Positions 17,611-27,224 of a DNA stretch of 64,000 bases are shown piece by piece. Position 1 is the first letter of the stretch, and every line of letters starts with the position of its first letter. The position numbers and the translations under genes are program-made. The stretch is taken from the NCBI RefSeq assembly GCF_034344865.1, contig NZ_CP133774.1, positions 2,294,001 through 2,358,000 of the forward strand. Reading direction: 5' to 3'. The notes below the pieces were generated by a model that saw only the letters and a list, made by a program, of their open reading frames with translations, was not told the origin of the DNA and searched no databases. The stretch comes from Pseudomonas sp. 10S4 (lineage in GTDB: Bacteria; Pseudomonadota; Gammaproteobacteria; Pseudomonadales; Pseudomonadaceae).

Positions 17611-19949
17611 GCTGCCGGCTCCGCGACGGCAGTGGCATGGACGTGACGCCCGGCCCATGGCGCGAGGATGAAGCTGAACGCCAGCCCGAGGCTCACCGAT
17701 AGACCGAAGTTGCTCACCGCCGGCGTACTCGACACCGCCAGCAACCCGAACGACAGCCAAGTGGTCAACGCCGCCAGCAAGGTGCCCAGCAGGCTCACAG
17801 CGGCACCGCCGACTTGTTCGCGCATGAGGATCGCGTAATCGACGCTGATGGCCGTCACCAGCAGCAGGCCGAACAGGCTGAACAGTGTCAGCGGCTGGCC
17901 GAGCCAACCGAGGCTGGCGAGGCTGCACAGTGCGGCGAGCAATGGCAGGGCGACGATGCGCAACGCGCCGCTGAGGCCGAACGGCAGGATCAACACCAGC
18001 ACGATCAGCACGCAGGAGGCGAGTTTCAATTCAGCGGCGCTGATCTGCGTAGCAGCGAAGACCTTATTCAGCTCGCCGAGGCGATCCACCAATTGCACGC
18101 CCGGTAAATCCAGCGCCTGAACCCGCAGCAGCGACGGGTTGTTCAAGCCTTGCAGGCTGATCATGGCTGCCACGCCGCCGTCAGCGGTCGGCCCCAGCCA
18201 CAGGGTGCGATAAGGTTCGGCTAACGGCCCGGCCAGCGCTGCATCGATGTCTTCGGTGGGCAGCGCTTGCAACTTCGCCAGTTCGGCTTGCAGCGCCTCG
18301 ACTGGTACGCCGACGTCGAGCAACGGTTGCCAGAATTGCGGCAGTTTATTTAGCGCTTCACGTACTTGCTTCTGCTCACTTGGCTGGCTGACCAGTTGAT
18401 TGAGGGACAGAAAGCCCTGGAGTTTGTCGAGGTTGACCAGTTGCTCCAGGCGATCAGTCAGGGCGCTTTGGCGTTCGAGTAATTCTTGCTGGTTGGCGGC
18501 GCGGATCAGGAAGAACTGGCTGGTGGGTTGGTAGCCGGTAATGCGCGCGATGGTCTGGGCTTCGTCGGTCAGGTGTTGCGGCATACCGACCCATTGGCGA
18601 ATGTCGTTCTTGGTGCTGAGTTGCAACAGACCGCCGACACAGAAGACGATCAGCAGCGCCAGCAACACTGGCGTGCGAGCGCGTTGGAGAAGCGCTTCAC
18701 GCAGGTTCACCAGAAACTCGGCAACCCGCAGCGGCCATTGCGCCGGCCGCAGGTCAGTGCCCTTGAGCAGGGCCGGCAGCAGGCACACCGCCGACAGGTA
18801 GGCGCCGAACAGGCCGGCGGCGGAGAACACGGCGATTTGGGTCAGCGCCGGGAACGGCGTCCAGGCCAGGGCGAGGTAGCCGATGCAACTGGTGATCAGG
18901 CTCAATGTCAGCCCCGGCAAGGTCAGGCGCAGGGCTGGCCAACTGTTCCAGGGTTTCAGGCTCCAGCTCTTGGACAGGTAGTGCAACGGGTAATCGACGG
19001 CAACGCCGATCAGGCTGGAACCGAGCACCAATGTCATCACGTGCAGATGGCCGAACAGCGCGATGCAGGCCACTCCACCGAACAGCATGCCCACCAGCAC
19101 CGGGACAAACGCGAGCAACACGCGCAGCCGCCGGAAGGCCAGCAACAGCAACAACAGGATGCCGAGTGTGGCGCCGCCACCGACCCAAGTCATTTCCCTG
19201 GTCGCTTGTTGCTGACCGTTGGCCGCATAGAGCAAGCCGCTGGCAGCGAGCAACTGCACGTCGCCCTGAGCCGCTTCTTCACGACTGTGTTTGAGCAGTG
19301 CGGCCACTTGCAGCGGCAGGTTCATGTCGAAGGCGTTGCCGGTGGTCCGCGCTCGCAGCAGCACCCAACTCTTGCCGTCTGCATCGGCGACCAAGGCACC
19401 GCTGCCGATGTCCAGTTGCACCGCGCCGTGTTGTGGCTGGCTGTTCTGGATGCGCCCGGTCAGGCCCAGCCAGTCATCCTGGCTCGGCACCAGGCTGAAA
19501 CCGGTGAACGGGTCGAACAGCGCTTGCACGCGCTGTTGAATGAAAGCGTCGGGATGCTCGATCAGTTGTTGCCGATCCGCGTCCGAGAGCATCGCCAGCC
19601 GACCTTGCAGCAGCTGCGTGCGCAGCGCCGGCAAGTCGGCTTGCAGGGTCCATTGGACCTTTTCGAACAGACCGCTGGCCTGCCATTGCTCGCCGAGTTT
19701 CTGCGCCATGGCCACGGCTTGCTGGCGATCGGTATGGCCGACCAGCACCAGCATTTCGCGGTTCAGCGGTTCTTGCATGCGTTGTTCGGCGCGCAGTTCC
19801 AGCGCGTCCGGCGCCGTACCTGGCACCAGTTCCATCAGGTTGGCCGACAGCGGTGCGCCGTCACGCCATTGCCAGCCGGCGAGCGCGAGCACCGCCAGCA
19901 GCAGGATCAGGAACAGCCGTGGGAGCATCCGTTCACTCGGCAAAGTCAT
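17607..19949 (-). CDS. apeM: MMPL-family exporter (ApeM-like)
   Basis: About 780 residues with the RND/MMPL layout: one N-terminal helix, a periplasmic loop (about 40-250), a bundle of helices (about 255-430, with FGHLHVMTLVLGSSLIGVAVDY), a second loop and a second bundle (LTLFSLFGLLLVTAISVDYAI). The repeated GxxxDY motif is typical of proton-coupled MMPL pumps. It likely lifts the aryl polyene lipid from the inner membrane towards the LolA-like carrier encoded just upstream, whose stop it overlaps by 17 bp. Start chosen as ATG 19949; a GTG at 19964 is also open. Confidence 0.83.
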   Translation of the reverse strand: MTLPSERMLPRLFLILLLAVLALAGWQWRDGAPLSANLMELVPGTAPDALELRAEQRMQEPLNREMLVLVGHTDRQQAVAMAQKLGEQWQASGLFEKVQWTLQADLPALRTQLLQGRLAMLSDADRQQLIEHPDAFIQQRVQALFDPFTGFSLVPSQDDWLGLTGRIQNSQPQHGAVQLDIGSGALVADADGKSWVLLRARTTGNAFDMNLPLQVAALLKHSREEAAQGDVQLLAASGLLYAANGQQQATREMTWVGGGATLGILLLLLLAFRRLRVLLAFVPVLVGMLFGGVACIALFGHLHVMTLVLGSSLIGVAVDYPLHYLSKSWSLKPWNSWPALRLTLPGLTLSLITSCIGYLALAWTPFPALTQIAVFSAAGLFGAYLSAVCLLPALLKGTDLRPAQWPLRVAEFLVNLREALLQRARTPVLLALLIVFCVGGLLQLSTKNDIRQWVGMPQHLTDEAQTIARITGYQPTSQFFLIRAANQQELLERQSALTDRLEQLVNLDKLQGFLSLNQLVSQPSEQKQVREALNKLPQFWQPLLDVGVPVEALQAELAKLQALPTEDIDAALAGPLAEPYRTLWLGPTADGGVAAMISLQGLNNPSLLRVQALDLPGVQLVDRLGELNKVFAATQISAAELKLASCVLIVLVLILPFGLSGALRIVALPLLAALCSLASLGWLGQPLTLFSLFGLLLVTAISVDYAILMREQVGGAAVSLLGTLLAALTTWLSFGLLAVSSTPAVSNFGLSVSLGLAFSFILAPWAGRHVHATAVAEPAA

Positions 19950-20691
19950 GTTGCTCCGCGTCACTCAACGGTTGGGCGCTAGTGCTGTCCTGCATGCGCA
20001 TGAGGGTGCTGTCTCCCTGGGTTTCCAGCAGTTCGATGCTGTTCACCAACTCGCCGCCGTCGATGTTGATCTGGTTGAACACTTGCTTGAGCAGCATCGA
20101 GCGCGGGGTGAGGGTCAGCTTCCATTTCTGCGCATCGCCGCTCAGCGACAGCTCGAAATCCCGTTGCAAACCGCTGCTGTCACCTTGCAGTACGGCGAGG
20201 AACAAACGGTTCTGCTCGGCACCGGCGCTCTTGCCCGGCAGCAGTTGCCAGCCGCTGGCGTCACGCCGGGCGATGCCCTTGGCGTTGATGCGGTAATCCT
20301 GTTGCAGCGGGGTTTTCAGCAGCCAGAGCAAGCCGTGATTTTTAGCGAGGACGAAGGTGCCCTTGCTGGTCAGCGGCTGGGGCAGGGCGCGCAGGTGTTT
20401 TTCCTGGACGAAGTTGCCGTGGATCACATCCGGCTTGGCTAGCTGATCGCTGAGTTGTTGCAGGTCGAAGGCCTGCGCGAGCGATGGCAGCCCTAGTAGC
20501 GCCAACACGGTCAGACACGTGATCGCTGAAAAACGTGGCGAGCGAGCTTGCTCGCGCTGGGCTGCGAAGCGGCCCCAAAAACTTGCCAACCATTGCCCTG
20601 ATTGTGAGTGCTGAGCACTCAAGCGCGAGCAAGCTCGCTCGCCACAGGGGACTGGGTTGGCCTCAGAAGAGGTATCGATACCGGTGTTCAT
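19933..20691 (-). CDS. apeL: LolA-like periplasmic lipid carrier (ApeL-like) with REP-encoded N-terminal extension
   Basis: The LolA-type domain begins after the signal-like segment LTVLALLGLPSLAQA and shows GNFVQEKHL and SKGTFVLAKNHGLLW, as in LolA-related carriers of ape and flexirubin clusters. The only good start is ATG 20691, overlapping the thioesterase stop (ATGA). From it the first 54 residues are mostly encoded by a REP doublet (20535-20646), so the signal peptide sits at about 56-74. No in-frame start leaves an intact signal peptide without the extension. Export may be impaired, or the long n-region tolerated. The role would be carriage of polyene lipid across the periplasm. Confidence 0.78.
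   Translation of the reverse strand: MNTGIDTSSEANPVPCGERACSRLSAQHSQSGQWLASFWGRFAAQREQARSPRFSAITCLTVLALLGLPSLAQAFDLQQLSDQLAKPDVIHGNFVQEKHLRALPQPLTSKGTFVLAKNHGLLWLLKTPLQQDYRINAKGIARRDASGWQLLPGKSAGAEQNRLFLAVLQGDSSGLQRDFELSLSGDAQKWKLTLTPRSMLLKQVFNQINIDGGELVNSIELLETQGDSTLMRMQDSTSAQPLSDAEQHDFAE
20535..20646. repeat. REP doublet within the apeL coding frame
   Basis: Inverted REP arms (GTGGCGAGCGAGCTTGCTCGCG and complement) around about 65 bp. The element is read through in frame at the 5' end of apeL, between the coupled start codon and the signal peptide. Confidence 0.85.
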
Positions 20692-21113
20692 GGCAGCATC
20701 CTTTCTACAGCGTCGGTGAACACTTTCGGCGAGGCCAATTGCATCTCACGGCTGCTCATGTCGACAGCGACCTGCACGGAAACGGCGCGGGTCAGGCGCT
20801 CACCGGTTTGCAGATCGCTGATCAGATAATTGATCTTCAGGCGGTTTTCCCACTCCACCAGGCTTGCGCGCACGTTGATCTTCTGGCCGAACACCGCACC
20901 GCGCACATAGCGCAGTTGCAGGTCGATCACCGGCCAGGCAAAACCCGACTCGACCATGGCGGTGTAGTTGTGGCCGAGCTTGTCCAGCAGCGCACACCGG
21001 GCGACTTCCAGGTATTTGACGTAATGGCCGTGCCAGACCACGTTCATGGTGTCGACGTCAAAGAACGGCACGAGGATTTCCGTATCGGCGTGAAGCACTC
21101 CCTTGCTACGCAT
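20688..21113 (-). CDS. apeK: 4-hydroxybenzoyl-CoA-type thioesterase (ApeK-like)
   Basis: 141-residue hotdog protein with FFDVDTMNVVWHGHYVKYLE, the acyl-CoA thioesterase motif with the catalytic Asp near 20. In ape clusters this enzyme probably releases the chain or edits stalled ACP. It overlaps the ammonia-lyase gene by 8 bp and its stop overlaps apeL. Confidence 0.85.
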   Translation of the reverse strand: MRSKGVLHADTEILVPFFDVDTMNVVWHGHYVKYLEVARCALLDKLGHNYTAMVESGFAWPVIDLQLRYVRGAVFGQKINVRASLVEWENRLKINYLISDLQTGERLTRAVSVQVAVDMSSREMQLASPKVFTDAVERMLP

Positions 21114-22650
21114 GCAGCCTCCAGTGTTGCTCGGCGATTCGTTTCAGGCACAGACGCAATTCGCCTTCCAGGGCACGGTCTTCGATGACCGGCGGGAAGT
21201 CTTTGGCCAGCTCTTCGTGCATCGCGGCCAGGGATGGTGGCAGTGGCCGTGCGTCCTCAACCTGGCTGCGCAGCCAGACGCCTTGGTTGGCGGCCAGCAG
21301 GGTGGCGGCGGCGACTTGTTCGGTCAGCTCCAGCACACGGATCGCATCGCGGGCGGCGATGGTGCCCATGCTCACCTTGTCCTGGTTGTGGCACTCGGTG
21401 GAACGCGAGAACACGCTGGCCGGCATGGTGTTTTTCAGGGCTTCGGCGGTCCAGGCGCTGGTGCCGATCTGCACGGCTTTGAAGCCGTGGTTGAGCAATG
21501 GCGCGGTCGGCAGTGGCGCCAGACAGGTTGCTCGGCAAACCGTGGTTGTAACGCTCGTCCACCAGCAGCGCGAGTTGCCGATCCAGCAAGTCAGCAACGT
21601 TGGCGACGAGGGTTTTCAGGCTGTCCATGGCGAACGCGATGTGGCCGCCGTAGAAGTGCCCGCCGTGCAGCACGCGTTCGGCTTCGGCGTCGATGATCGG
21701 GTTGTCATTGGCGCTGTTGAGCTCGATCTCGATGAACGAACGCAGCCAGTTCAGGCTGTCGGCCAACACGCCGAGCACATGCGGGGCGCAACGCAGCGAG
21801 TAGCGGTCTTGCAGACGATGCAACGGCGCGGTCGGCGCGTCGATGGCCAGGTCTTTGCGCAGCCATGCGGCGACTTGCATCTGCCCCGGATGCGGCTTGG
21901 TAGCGAACAGGCGTTCGTCGAAATGCTCAGGATTGCCTTGCAGCGCCACCACGTTCAACGCGGTGATGCGCGTGGCCAGTTGCAGCAGGTAATCGGCGCG
22001 GGCGAAGGCCAGGCAAGCGATGCCGGTCATCACGGCGGTGCCGTTCATCAGTGCCAGGGCTTCTTTAGGCCGCAGCACCAGCGGCTGCCAACCGAGTTCG
22101 CGATGCACGTCGGCGGCTTCGCGACGTTCGCCACGGAACATCACTTCGCGCTCGCCGGACAATGTCGCGGCTACGTAGGACAGCGGCGTCAAATCACCGC
22201 TGGCGCCCACCGAGCCTTCTTCCGGGATCAGCGGCAGGATGTCGTGTTCCAGGAACGCTTGCAGGCGTTCCAGCAGTTCCACGCGCACCCCGGACACGCC
22301 GTGGCACAGTGACTGCAAACGCGCCGCGAGTACTGCGCGGGTGGCCTGGGCGTCGAGCAGTTTGCCCAAGCCACAGCCGTGGAACGTGTACAGATGACGC
22401 GGCAGTGCTTCGACGTGATGCAGCGGCACCGCGACTACGCAGGAATCGCCGTAACCGGTGGTCACGCCGTAGATCACGCCTTCCTTGTCCAGCAGCGAAT
22501 CCAGGAAGCGCGCACCCTTGGCGATGCGCTCGCGGTATTCAGGGTCGCCCTGCAACTGCGTCGGCGCCTGACGGTTGGCCAGGGCCAGCACGTCTTCGAT
22601 GCGCAAGGGAGTTCGCCGAAGGTTACCGGCTCAAGCGTTGGCGTCGTCAT
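21106..22650 (-). pseudogene. Aromatic amino acid ammonia-lyase (HAL/TAL family), two frameshifts
   Basis: Repaired, the protein is about 514 residues from MTTPTLEPVTFGELP. The MIO cofactor triad Ala-Ser-Gly lies in GSVGASGDLTPLS, with YGVTTGYGDSC and the C-terminal MPASVFSRSTECHNQDKVSMG. One base is missing near 22607-22611 (joining GELP to LRIEDVLALA) and one is extra near 21513-21520 (joining NLSGA to LLNHGFKAVQIG). Members of this family in ape operons are thought to deaminate tyrosine, or a related amino acid, to the cinnamate-type starter. The selectivity pair reads Phe-His (LYTFHGCGLG) rather than Ser-His of HAL or His-Leu of TAL, so the substrate is open. The start overlaps the acyltransferase end by 20 bp. 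Confidence 0.8.
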
Positions 22651-23578
22651 CGGTCTTCCAGAAAGGGTAAAAGTTGAACCATTGTTGGGGCGCTTCAAGG
22701 CAATAGTGACCCAAGCGTTCGGCGTAGCGGGATGCCCACTGATGAATGACCTGTTCGCGGTCGCTGCGCTTCCACACCACGGCCTCGGCGAACGGTTCGA
22801 GGGTCAGTCGATAGTCGCCGGTCGGCTTCTTCAAACACAGCAACAGATTGACCTGACATTTGAGCAAACCGGCCAGCAGCCACGGACCTTGGGGGAACGC
22901 TGCCGGATGGCCGAGGAAATCCACAGTCACGCTGCGCCCGCCATGCAAGGGCACACGGTCACCGGCAATCGCCAGCCACTCGCCGCGCTCCAGGCGTTCG
23001 TGCAGTTGCAGCATGATCACCGGGTTCAGTTCGCTGACCTGGATCAGCCGCAAATTGGTCGCCCCGGCTTCGCCCAGCAAGCGGTTGAACTGCTCGGCGT
23101 GCTTGGTGTGCACCAGCACGTTCATCGTGACTTTTTCGCCGATCTCGGCCAGCGCGCGGCAGACCTCGAGATTGCCCAGGTGCGCGCCGACCAGCATCTG
23201 CCCACGGGCGCCGCGCAGCTGCGTGCGCAACAGCGCCGGGTCGATGATTTCGATCTGCTCGATGCTCAGCTTGCCGTTCCAGACGTCGAGCTTGTCGAGC
23301 ATCGAATCGGCGAAGGCCATGAACTGCCCGAAAACCCGCCAATGGGTCGGGCGCAATTCATTGCGGCCACTCCAGTCGGCGAGGCGTTGCTGGTATTGCC
23401 AGGCGCTTTTACGAGCGCTGCGGCCGAACAGGAAAAAGTACAAGACGATGCCGTACAGCAGCGGGCTCAACAGCCGCCGGCCCAGCACTTTGGCGCAGAG
23501 GGCGGTGAATTTCATCAGCCAGAAACTGCCGCGCTCCTCGCGGTCAGCCCAGTGCTTTTTGTCTGTCTCGGTGCTCAT
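22631..23578 (-). CDS. LpxL-like lipid acyltransferase of the ape operon
   Basis: 315 residues, LPLAT superfamily. The HX4E-type motif reads GAHLGNLEVCR, and GDRVPLHGGRSV with LGHPAAFPQGPW matches the LpxL/HtrB pattern. It has one N-terminal hydrophobic helix (LLSPLLYGIVLYFFLFG). It probably adds a fatty acyl group to the glycosylated or glycerol-linked polyene to make the membrane-anchored lipid. The start overlaps the glycosyltransferase stop (ATGA). In some clusters this domain and the glycosyltransferase form one bifunctional ApeJ; here they are two genes. Confidence 0.82.
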   Translation of the reverse strand: MSTETDKKHWADREERGSFWLMKFTALCAKVLGRRLLSPLLYGIVLYFFLFGRSARKSAWQYQQRLADWSGRNELRPTHWRVFGQFMAFADSMLDKLDVWNGKLSIEQIEIIDPALLRTQLRGARGQMLVGAHLGNLEVCRALAEIGEKVTMNVLVHTKHAEQFNRLLGEAGATNLRLIQVSELNPVIMLQLHERLERGEWLAIAGDRVPLHGGRSVTVDFLGHPAAFPQGPWLLAGLLKCQVNLLLCLKKPTGDYRLTLEPFAEAVVWKRSDREQVIHQWASRYAERLGHYCLEAPQQWFNFYPFWKTDDDANA

Positions 23579-24309
23579 GCTCGCCACCGCCGCCAGAGGA
23601 TCAGCGGGGCGCGCAGCAACATGCCGAAGAACAGCCGGGTGTGCATGCTCGAGATCAGTACGTTGTCGCGGAATAGGCGAAAATGCGAGACGCCGTCCAG
23701 CGGGTAATGGACCTTGGTGTGCAGCCACTGCATCGGCAGGTTGCGCCAGGCCAGGCGCACCAGAATGTCCGAGTCGAAATCCATGCGTTTGCCGATCTTC
23801 GCTGAGTCGATCAACGCCAGGGTTGGCGGCAATGGATAGACGCGAAAACCGCACATCGAATCGCGGATCTGCAACGACAACGTGTTGATCCAGACCATCA
23901 CGTGGGTGAGGTAGCGCGCATACAAACGGCCCTTGGGCACGCTGGCGTCGTAGAGCGGATAACCGCAAATCACGGCTTCGGGATGGGCGCGGGACTGTTC
24001 GATAAAAACCGCGACGTCGGTGAGGTCATGCTGACCGTCGGCGTCCACCTGCAAGGCGTGGCTGAAACCCAGGCGCGAGGCTTCGCGAAAACCGGTCATG
24101 ACGGCGGCGCCCTTGCCTTGATTGATGGTGAGGCGAATCAGGTAGGTGTGCTCACGTTGTGCCAGTTGATCGAGCACTTTTGCGCAGGCCGGGGTGCTCG
24201 CGTCGTCTACCAGGATGCACGGCAAACCTTGGGCGAGCAGTGCGTCGACCACCGTGGTGATGGCGGTTTCGTGGTTGTAGACCGGGATGATGGCGCAGGG
24301 GTTATGCAT
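23575..24309 (-). CDS. apeJ: Family 2 glycosyltransferase (ApeJ-like)
   Basis: 244 residues, GT-A fold, with AIIPVYNH near the N-terminus, VDDAST, the DXD-like VDADGQHD, and a C-terminal LILWRRWRA. It likely attaches a sugar to the polyene carrier lipid. ATG 24309 is chosen; an upstream in-frame extension (to 24333) enters the REP doublet. Confidence 0.8.
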   Translation of the reverse strand: MHNPCAIIPVYNHETAITTVVDALLAQGLPCILVDDASTPACAKVLDQLAQREHTYLIRLTINQGKGAAVMTGFREASRLGFSHALQVDADGQHDLTDVAVFIEQSRAHPEAVICGYPLYDASVPKGRLYARYLTHVMVWINTLSLQIRDSMCGFRVYPLPPTLALIDSAKIGKRMDFDSDILVRLAWRNLPMQWLHTKVHYPLDGVSHFRLFRDNVLISSMHTRLFFGMLLRAPLILWRRWRA

Positions 24310-24333
24310 GGCGAAGAGCCTCCGCCAATCCAT

Positions 24334-24444
24334 TGTGGCGAGGGAGCTTGCTCCCGTCCGAGTGCGAAGCGCTCGTAATGAAATCTGCGGCGACTGGTTT
24401 TGGGTCTGCTACGCAGCCCAGCGGGAGCAAGCTCCCTCCCCACA
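24334..24444. repeat. REP doublet between ape genes
   Basis: Inverted GTGGCGAGGGAGCTTGCTCCC arms about 65 bp apart. With the two in-gene doublets it is the third REP element within this single operon, and the only one lying in a true gap (24310-24482). Confidence 0.85.
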
Positions 24445-24482
24445 GAGATCTCCACTGCAACAGTGATTTCCATTGCCAAAGA

Positions 24483-26162
24483 TTAAGCATTCGCCGCCTC
24501 CAGCACGATCCGCCCGCTGGAGCAGGTGGCAGTGTCGTTGCGATAGGCGAAGTACAACTTGCCGCGCACCGGGTCGAACCGCAGGTGCAGCTGGATTTCA
24601 TCCCCTGGACGCACCAGTTGCTGGAATTTCAGCACTTCCATGCCGGCGAATCTAGTCGGCAAGTCCATCAACTGCTGACCCAGGCTCAAGGCCCAATCCA
24701 CCTGCACCACGCCGGGCAATACCGGTGCCTGTGGAAAGTGGCCGCTGAAGTAGGCCAGGTCTGGCGGCACCGCCAGTTGCAGGCTCCACTCGCCGTCGGT
24801 TTCGACCTGTTCCAGCACCTCTGGCGCCTTCGGGCGTGGGGCCAGCAGCAGGGCTTCGACGTCGGCCTGGGGCAGTTTGCCTTGGGCGTTCAACGGCAAC
24901 TGGCGCAGCAAACGCCAGCGCCGAGGCAAGGCGAGGGCTTCGCAATGTTGGCTCAGGTGCTGACGCAGTTCTTGAGTGAGGGTGCGCCGACCCTGATTGC
25001 GCAGGGCGTGCAGCCCTTGCTGACTGAGCACCAGCAACGCGCCCAGCGAGGCACGGTTTTCCTGAACCACCCCGAGGCGCGCTTCGGCGACCCAGTCGTG
25101 GGCCATCAGCGCCTGTTCCAGCATCGGTAGCGAGATACGTTTTTCTTCCAGTTTGACGATCCGGTCCAGCCGTCCCAGCAGTTCGAAACGGCCGTCGGCA
25201 GCAATCCGCGCAGCGTCGGCGGTGTGTTCAATGTGGCCGGCCGGCAAGTAGGGCGAGGCGATGAGCAACGCGCCGTCGCTGTCCTGGCTCAACACGACGT
25301 CGGCGAACGGCTGCCAGAGGTTCTGGTCCTGACGCCAGGCAATACCGCCGGTTTCCGAGCTGCCGAGGATTTCCGTCGGCCATTGCTCCAGGCGTTCGAA
25401 CAGGCTTTGCGCAGCCTCGGCGGGCAGGGCGCCGCCGGAGGAAAATACCCGGCGCACCGCGCTCAAGGCTGGCCAGTCGAGGTTATCGCCCATGCGCTTG
25501 AGCAGCGCCGGGCTGGCGACCCAGGCGAACGCCGAGTGTTCGCGGCTGGCGCGCTGCAAGTCTTCCGGGAAGGCCAGTTGCTTGCGCACGAACGGCCGCC
25601 CGGCGCACAGCGGCCAGAGCACCCGGAACAGCAAACCGTAAATATGTTGGGTGGCGACGCTGCCGATGATGCAGGCCGAGCCCAGGTCGGCGCCCCAGAG
25701 CTGCTCCAGGGCTTGAACCTCATTGGCCAGTTGTCGCAGGGTTTTGTCGATGCGCTTGGGCTCGCCACTGGAGCCAGAGGTGCACAGGCTGAGCTGACAG
25801 CGATCCAGGTCCAGCGCGGCGGCGGACATTGGCGAATGCTGATAGTCACTCAAGTGCGCATCATCGGCCTGATCGGTCAGCCACAGATCGACTTCAGTCG
25901 ACCAGCGCTGGCGAGTCTGGGCTTGCAGGTCGGCGGGCAGCAGCACGCTGACCCCGGCGCGCCAGGCGCCCAGCAGCGCAATCGCCAGGTCGGCGCCATC
26001 TTCGAGGTGCACGGCAATGCGCTGCACACCCTGGGCTTGCAGGCCGGCGGCGAGGCGCAGGGCCTGTTCGCACAATTGCGCGTGGTTCAGCGCCGGTTCG
26101 GCCGTCACGGCACGTTCCGGCTGAGCCTTGAGCAGCAGTTGCTCAAGTGTTATCCAATTCAT
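24483..26162 (-). CDS. apeH: Acyl-ACP/aryl ligase fused to a FabZ-type dehydratase (ApeH-ApeI-like)
   Basis: 559 residues. The first 450 are an ANL-type adenylating enzyme: P-loop [39 protein letters not shown] and the late lysine in NAQGKLPQ. It would activate the aryl starter acid and load it on an ACP. The last 90 or so are a separate hotdog dehydratase domain with [15 protein letters not shown] (about 471-485), the FabZ signature, corresponding to ApeI. ATG 26162 overlaps the ApeG stop (ATGA); the open extension to 26195 is not needed. The fusion places starter loading and dehydration on one chain. Confidence 0.85.
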   Translation of the reverse strand: MNWITLEQLLLKAQPERAVTAEPALNHAQLCEQALRLAAGLQAQGVQRIAVHLEDGADLAIALLGAWRAGVSVLLPADLQAQTRQRWSTEVDLWLTDQADDAHLSDYQHSPMSAAALDLDRCQLSLCTSGSSGEPKRIDKTLRQLANEVQALEQLWGADLGSACIIGSVATQHIYGLLFRVLWPLCAGRPFVRKQLAFPEDLQRASREHSAFAWVASPALLKRMGDNLDWPALSAVRRVFSSGGALPAEAAQSLFERLEQWPTEILGSSETGGIAWRQDQNLWQPFADVVLSQDSDGALLIASPYLPAGHIEHTADAARIAADGRFELLGRLDRIVKLEEKRISLPMLEQALMAHDWVAEARLGVVQENRASLGALLVLSQQGLHALRNQGRRTLTQELRQHLSQHCEALALPRRWRLLRQLPLNAQGKLPQADVEALLLAPRPKAPEVLEQVETDGEWSLQLAVPPDLAYFSGHFPQAPVLPGVVQVDWALSLGQQLMDLPTRFAGMEVLKFQQLVRPGDEIQLHLRFDPVRGKLYFAYRNDTATCSSGRIVLEAANA

Positions 26163-26703
26163 GGGTGGCCTCGTACCCGTTGTCGTATCAGCCATTCAAT
26201 GGCAAACATCAGGCCGATCAATCCATAGGAGATCAGGCCGGTGTACAACATCCACCAACTCAGCGGCGCCCAAAGGGTCAGCGCGGCGGCGCACAATCCG
26301 TTGCAGAGAAAAACACACTCCAGGCCACGGTGACCTGGCGGGTGTAAACAATTGCCTTGGCCGGCAGGTGCGGTTCACGCAGACGGGCCAGGCGTTCGGC
26401 CATCGGCGGGCCGTATTTCAGGCTCAGCCCGAATAGCGCCAACATGAAGCCGCTGATCAGCACCGGATACCAACGCAACAGCGCCGGGCTGTCGAACAGC
26501 GCCAGCAGCAGGCAAAACGCGATGGCGACGATGGCCATCCACAGGCTTCCGGGCCGCCGCACGCCGGTCAACGCGCGAGCCAGCCACAGGCTGCCCAGGA
26601 GCAGGCCGAACTGCCACGGGGCGAAATGCTCCATGCCGAAATACACCGCAAAGGGGTACAGCAGGCCCACCAGCAGCAGGCCGAGGCCGATCAATCGGCT
26701 CAT
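26159..26703 (-). pseudogene. apeG: COG4648-type membrane protein (ApeG-like), frameshifted
   Basis: The first frame encodes MSRLIGLGLLLVGLLYPFAVYFG and further helices up to VTVAWSVFF. It then runs to an early stop, while another frame continues with LCNGLCAAALTLW and ends overlapping the ligase start. One base is missing near 26306-26313. The repaired protein has 181 residues and about six membrane helices. Its role is unknown but it is a constant part of ape clusters, between the ACPs and the ligase. Confidence 0.75.
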
Positions 26704-26954
26704 GCGGCCGGTTGAACCAGACGGTAGACCGCCTCGACCACGTCGCTGACGGTACGCACCGTTTTGAATTCTTCGGCGGCGATTTTCTTGCCGGTCTGGC
26801 GCTTGGTGCGATCGATCAGGTCGACGGCGTCGAAGGCTTCGATTTCCAGGTCCTGGTACAGGTTGGATTCCAGGCTGACGCGCTCGGGGTCCAGCTCGAA
26901 GAGTTCGACCAGCGCATCGCGCAGGGTGTTGAAGATGTCGTCACGAGTTTGCAT
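26700..26954 (-). CDS. apeF: Acyl carrier protein-like (ApeF-like), carrier serine missing
   Basis: 84 residues with the ACP helical layout (FNTLRDALVELFELDPE; DAVDLID; TVSDVVEAVYRLV). Where the phosphopantetheine serine is expected (DSI/DSV), the sequence reads EIEAFDAVDL, so residue 40 is alanine (GCC at 26835-26837). As read it cannot carry a 4'-phosphopantetheine arm. Either the base calls are wrong here or this copy is not a carrier. It ends four bases into apeG (ATGA). Confidence 0.8.
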   Translation of the reverse strand: MQTRDDIFNTLRDALVELFELDPERVSLESNLYQDLEIEAFDAVDLIDRTKRQTGKKIAAEEFKTVRTVSDVVEAVYRLVQPAA

Positions 26955-26963
26955 GGTCCGGTC

Positions 26964-27224
26964 TCAAGCTGCCTGTTTTGCAGTGACGAACGCCGCAAGG
27001 CTCGCCACATTGGAGAAGTGGTTACGGGTGTCTTTGGCGTCGGCATCGATCTTGATGCCGTACTTTTTCTGGATCGCCAGGCCGAGTTCCAGGGCGTCGA
27101 CCGAGTCCAGGCCCAGGCCTTCGCCGAACAGGGTCTGGTCGTCGCCGATGTCGTCGACGCTGATGTCTTCGAGGCCCAGGGCGTCGATGATCAGCGTTTT
27201 AATTTCACGGTGTAGATCGCTCAT
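26964..27224 (-). CDS. apeE: Acyl carrier protein (ApeE-like)
   Basis: 86 residues with the attachment motif GLGLDSVDALEL (Ser41). This should be the working carrier on which the polyene is built. Its start overlaps the acyltransferase stop by 20 bp; nine bases separate it from the second ACP. Confidence 0.88.
   Translation of the reverse strand: MSDLHREIKTLIIDALGLEDISVDDIGDDQTLFGEGLGLDSVDALELGLAIQKKYGIKIDADAKDTRNHFSNVASLAAFVTAKQAA

Noticed and set aside
18486..19982. Open frame of 498 codons on the plus strand
   Set aside because: It is antisense to the MMPL gene, with glutamine- and arginine-rich composition typical of reverse reading of GC-rich coding DNA and no ribosome site.
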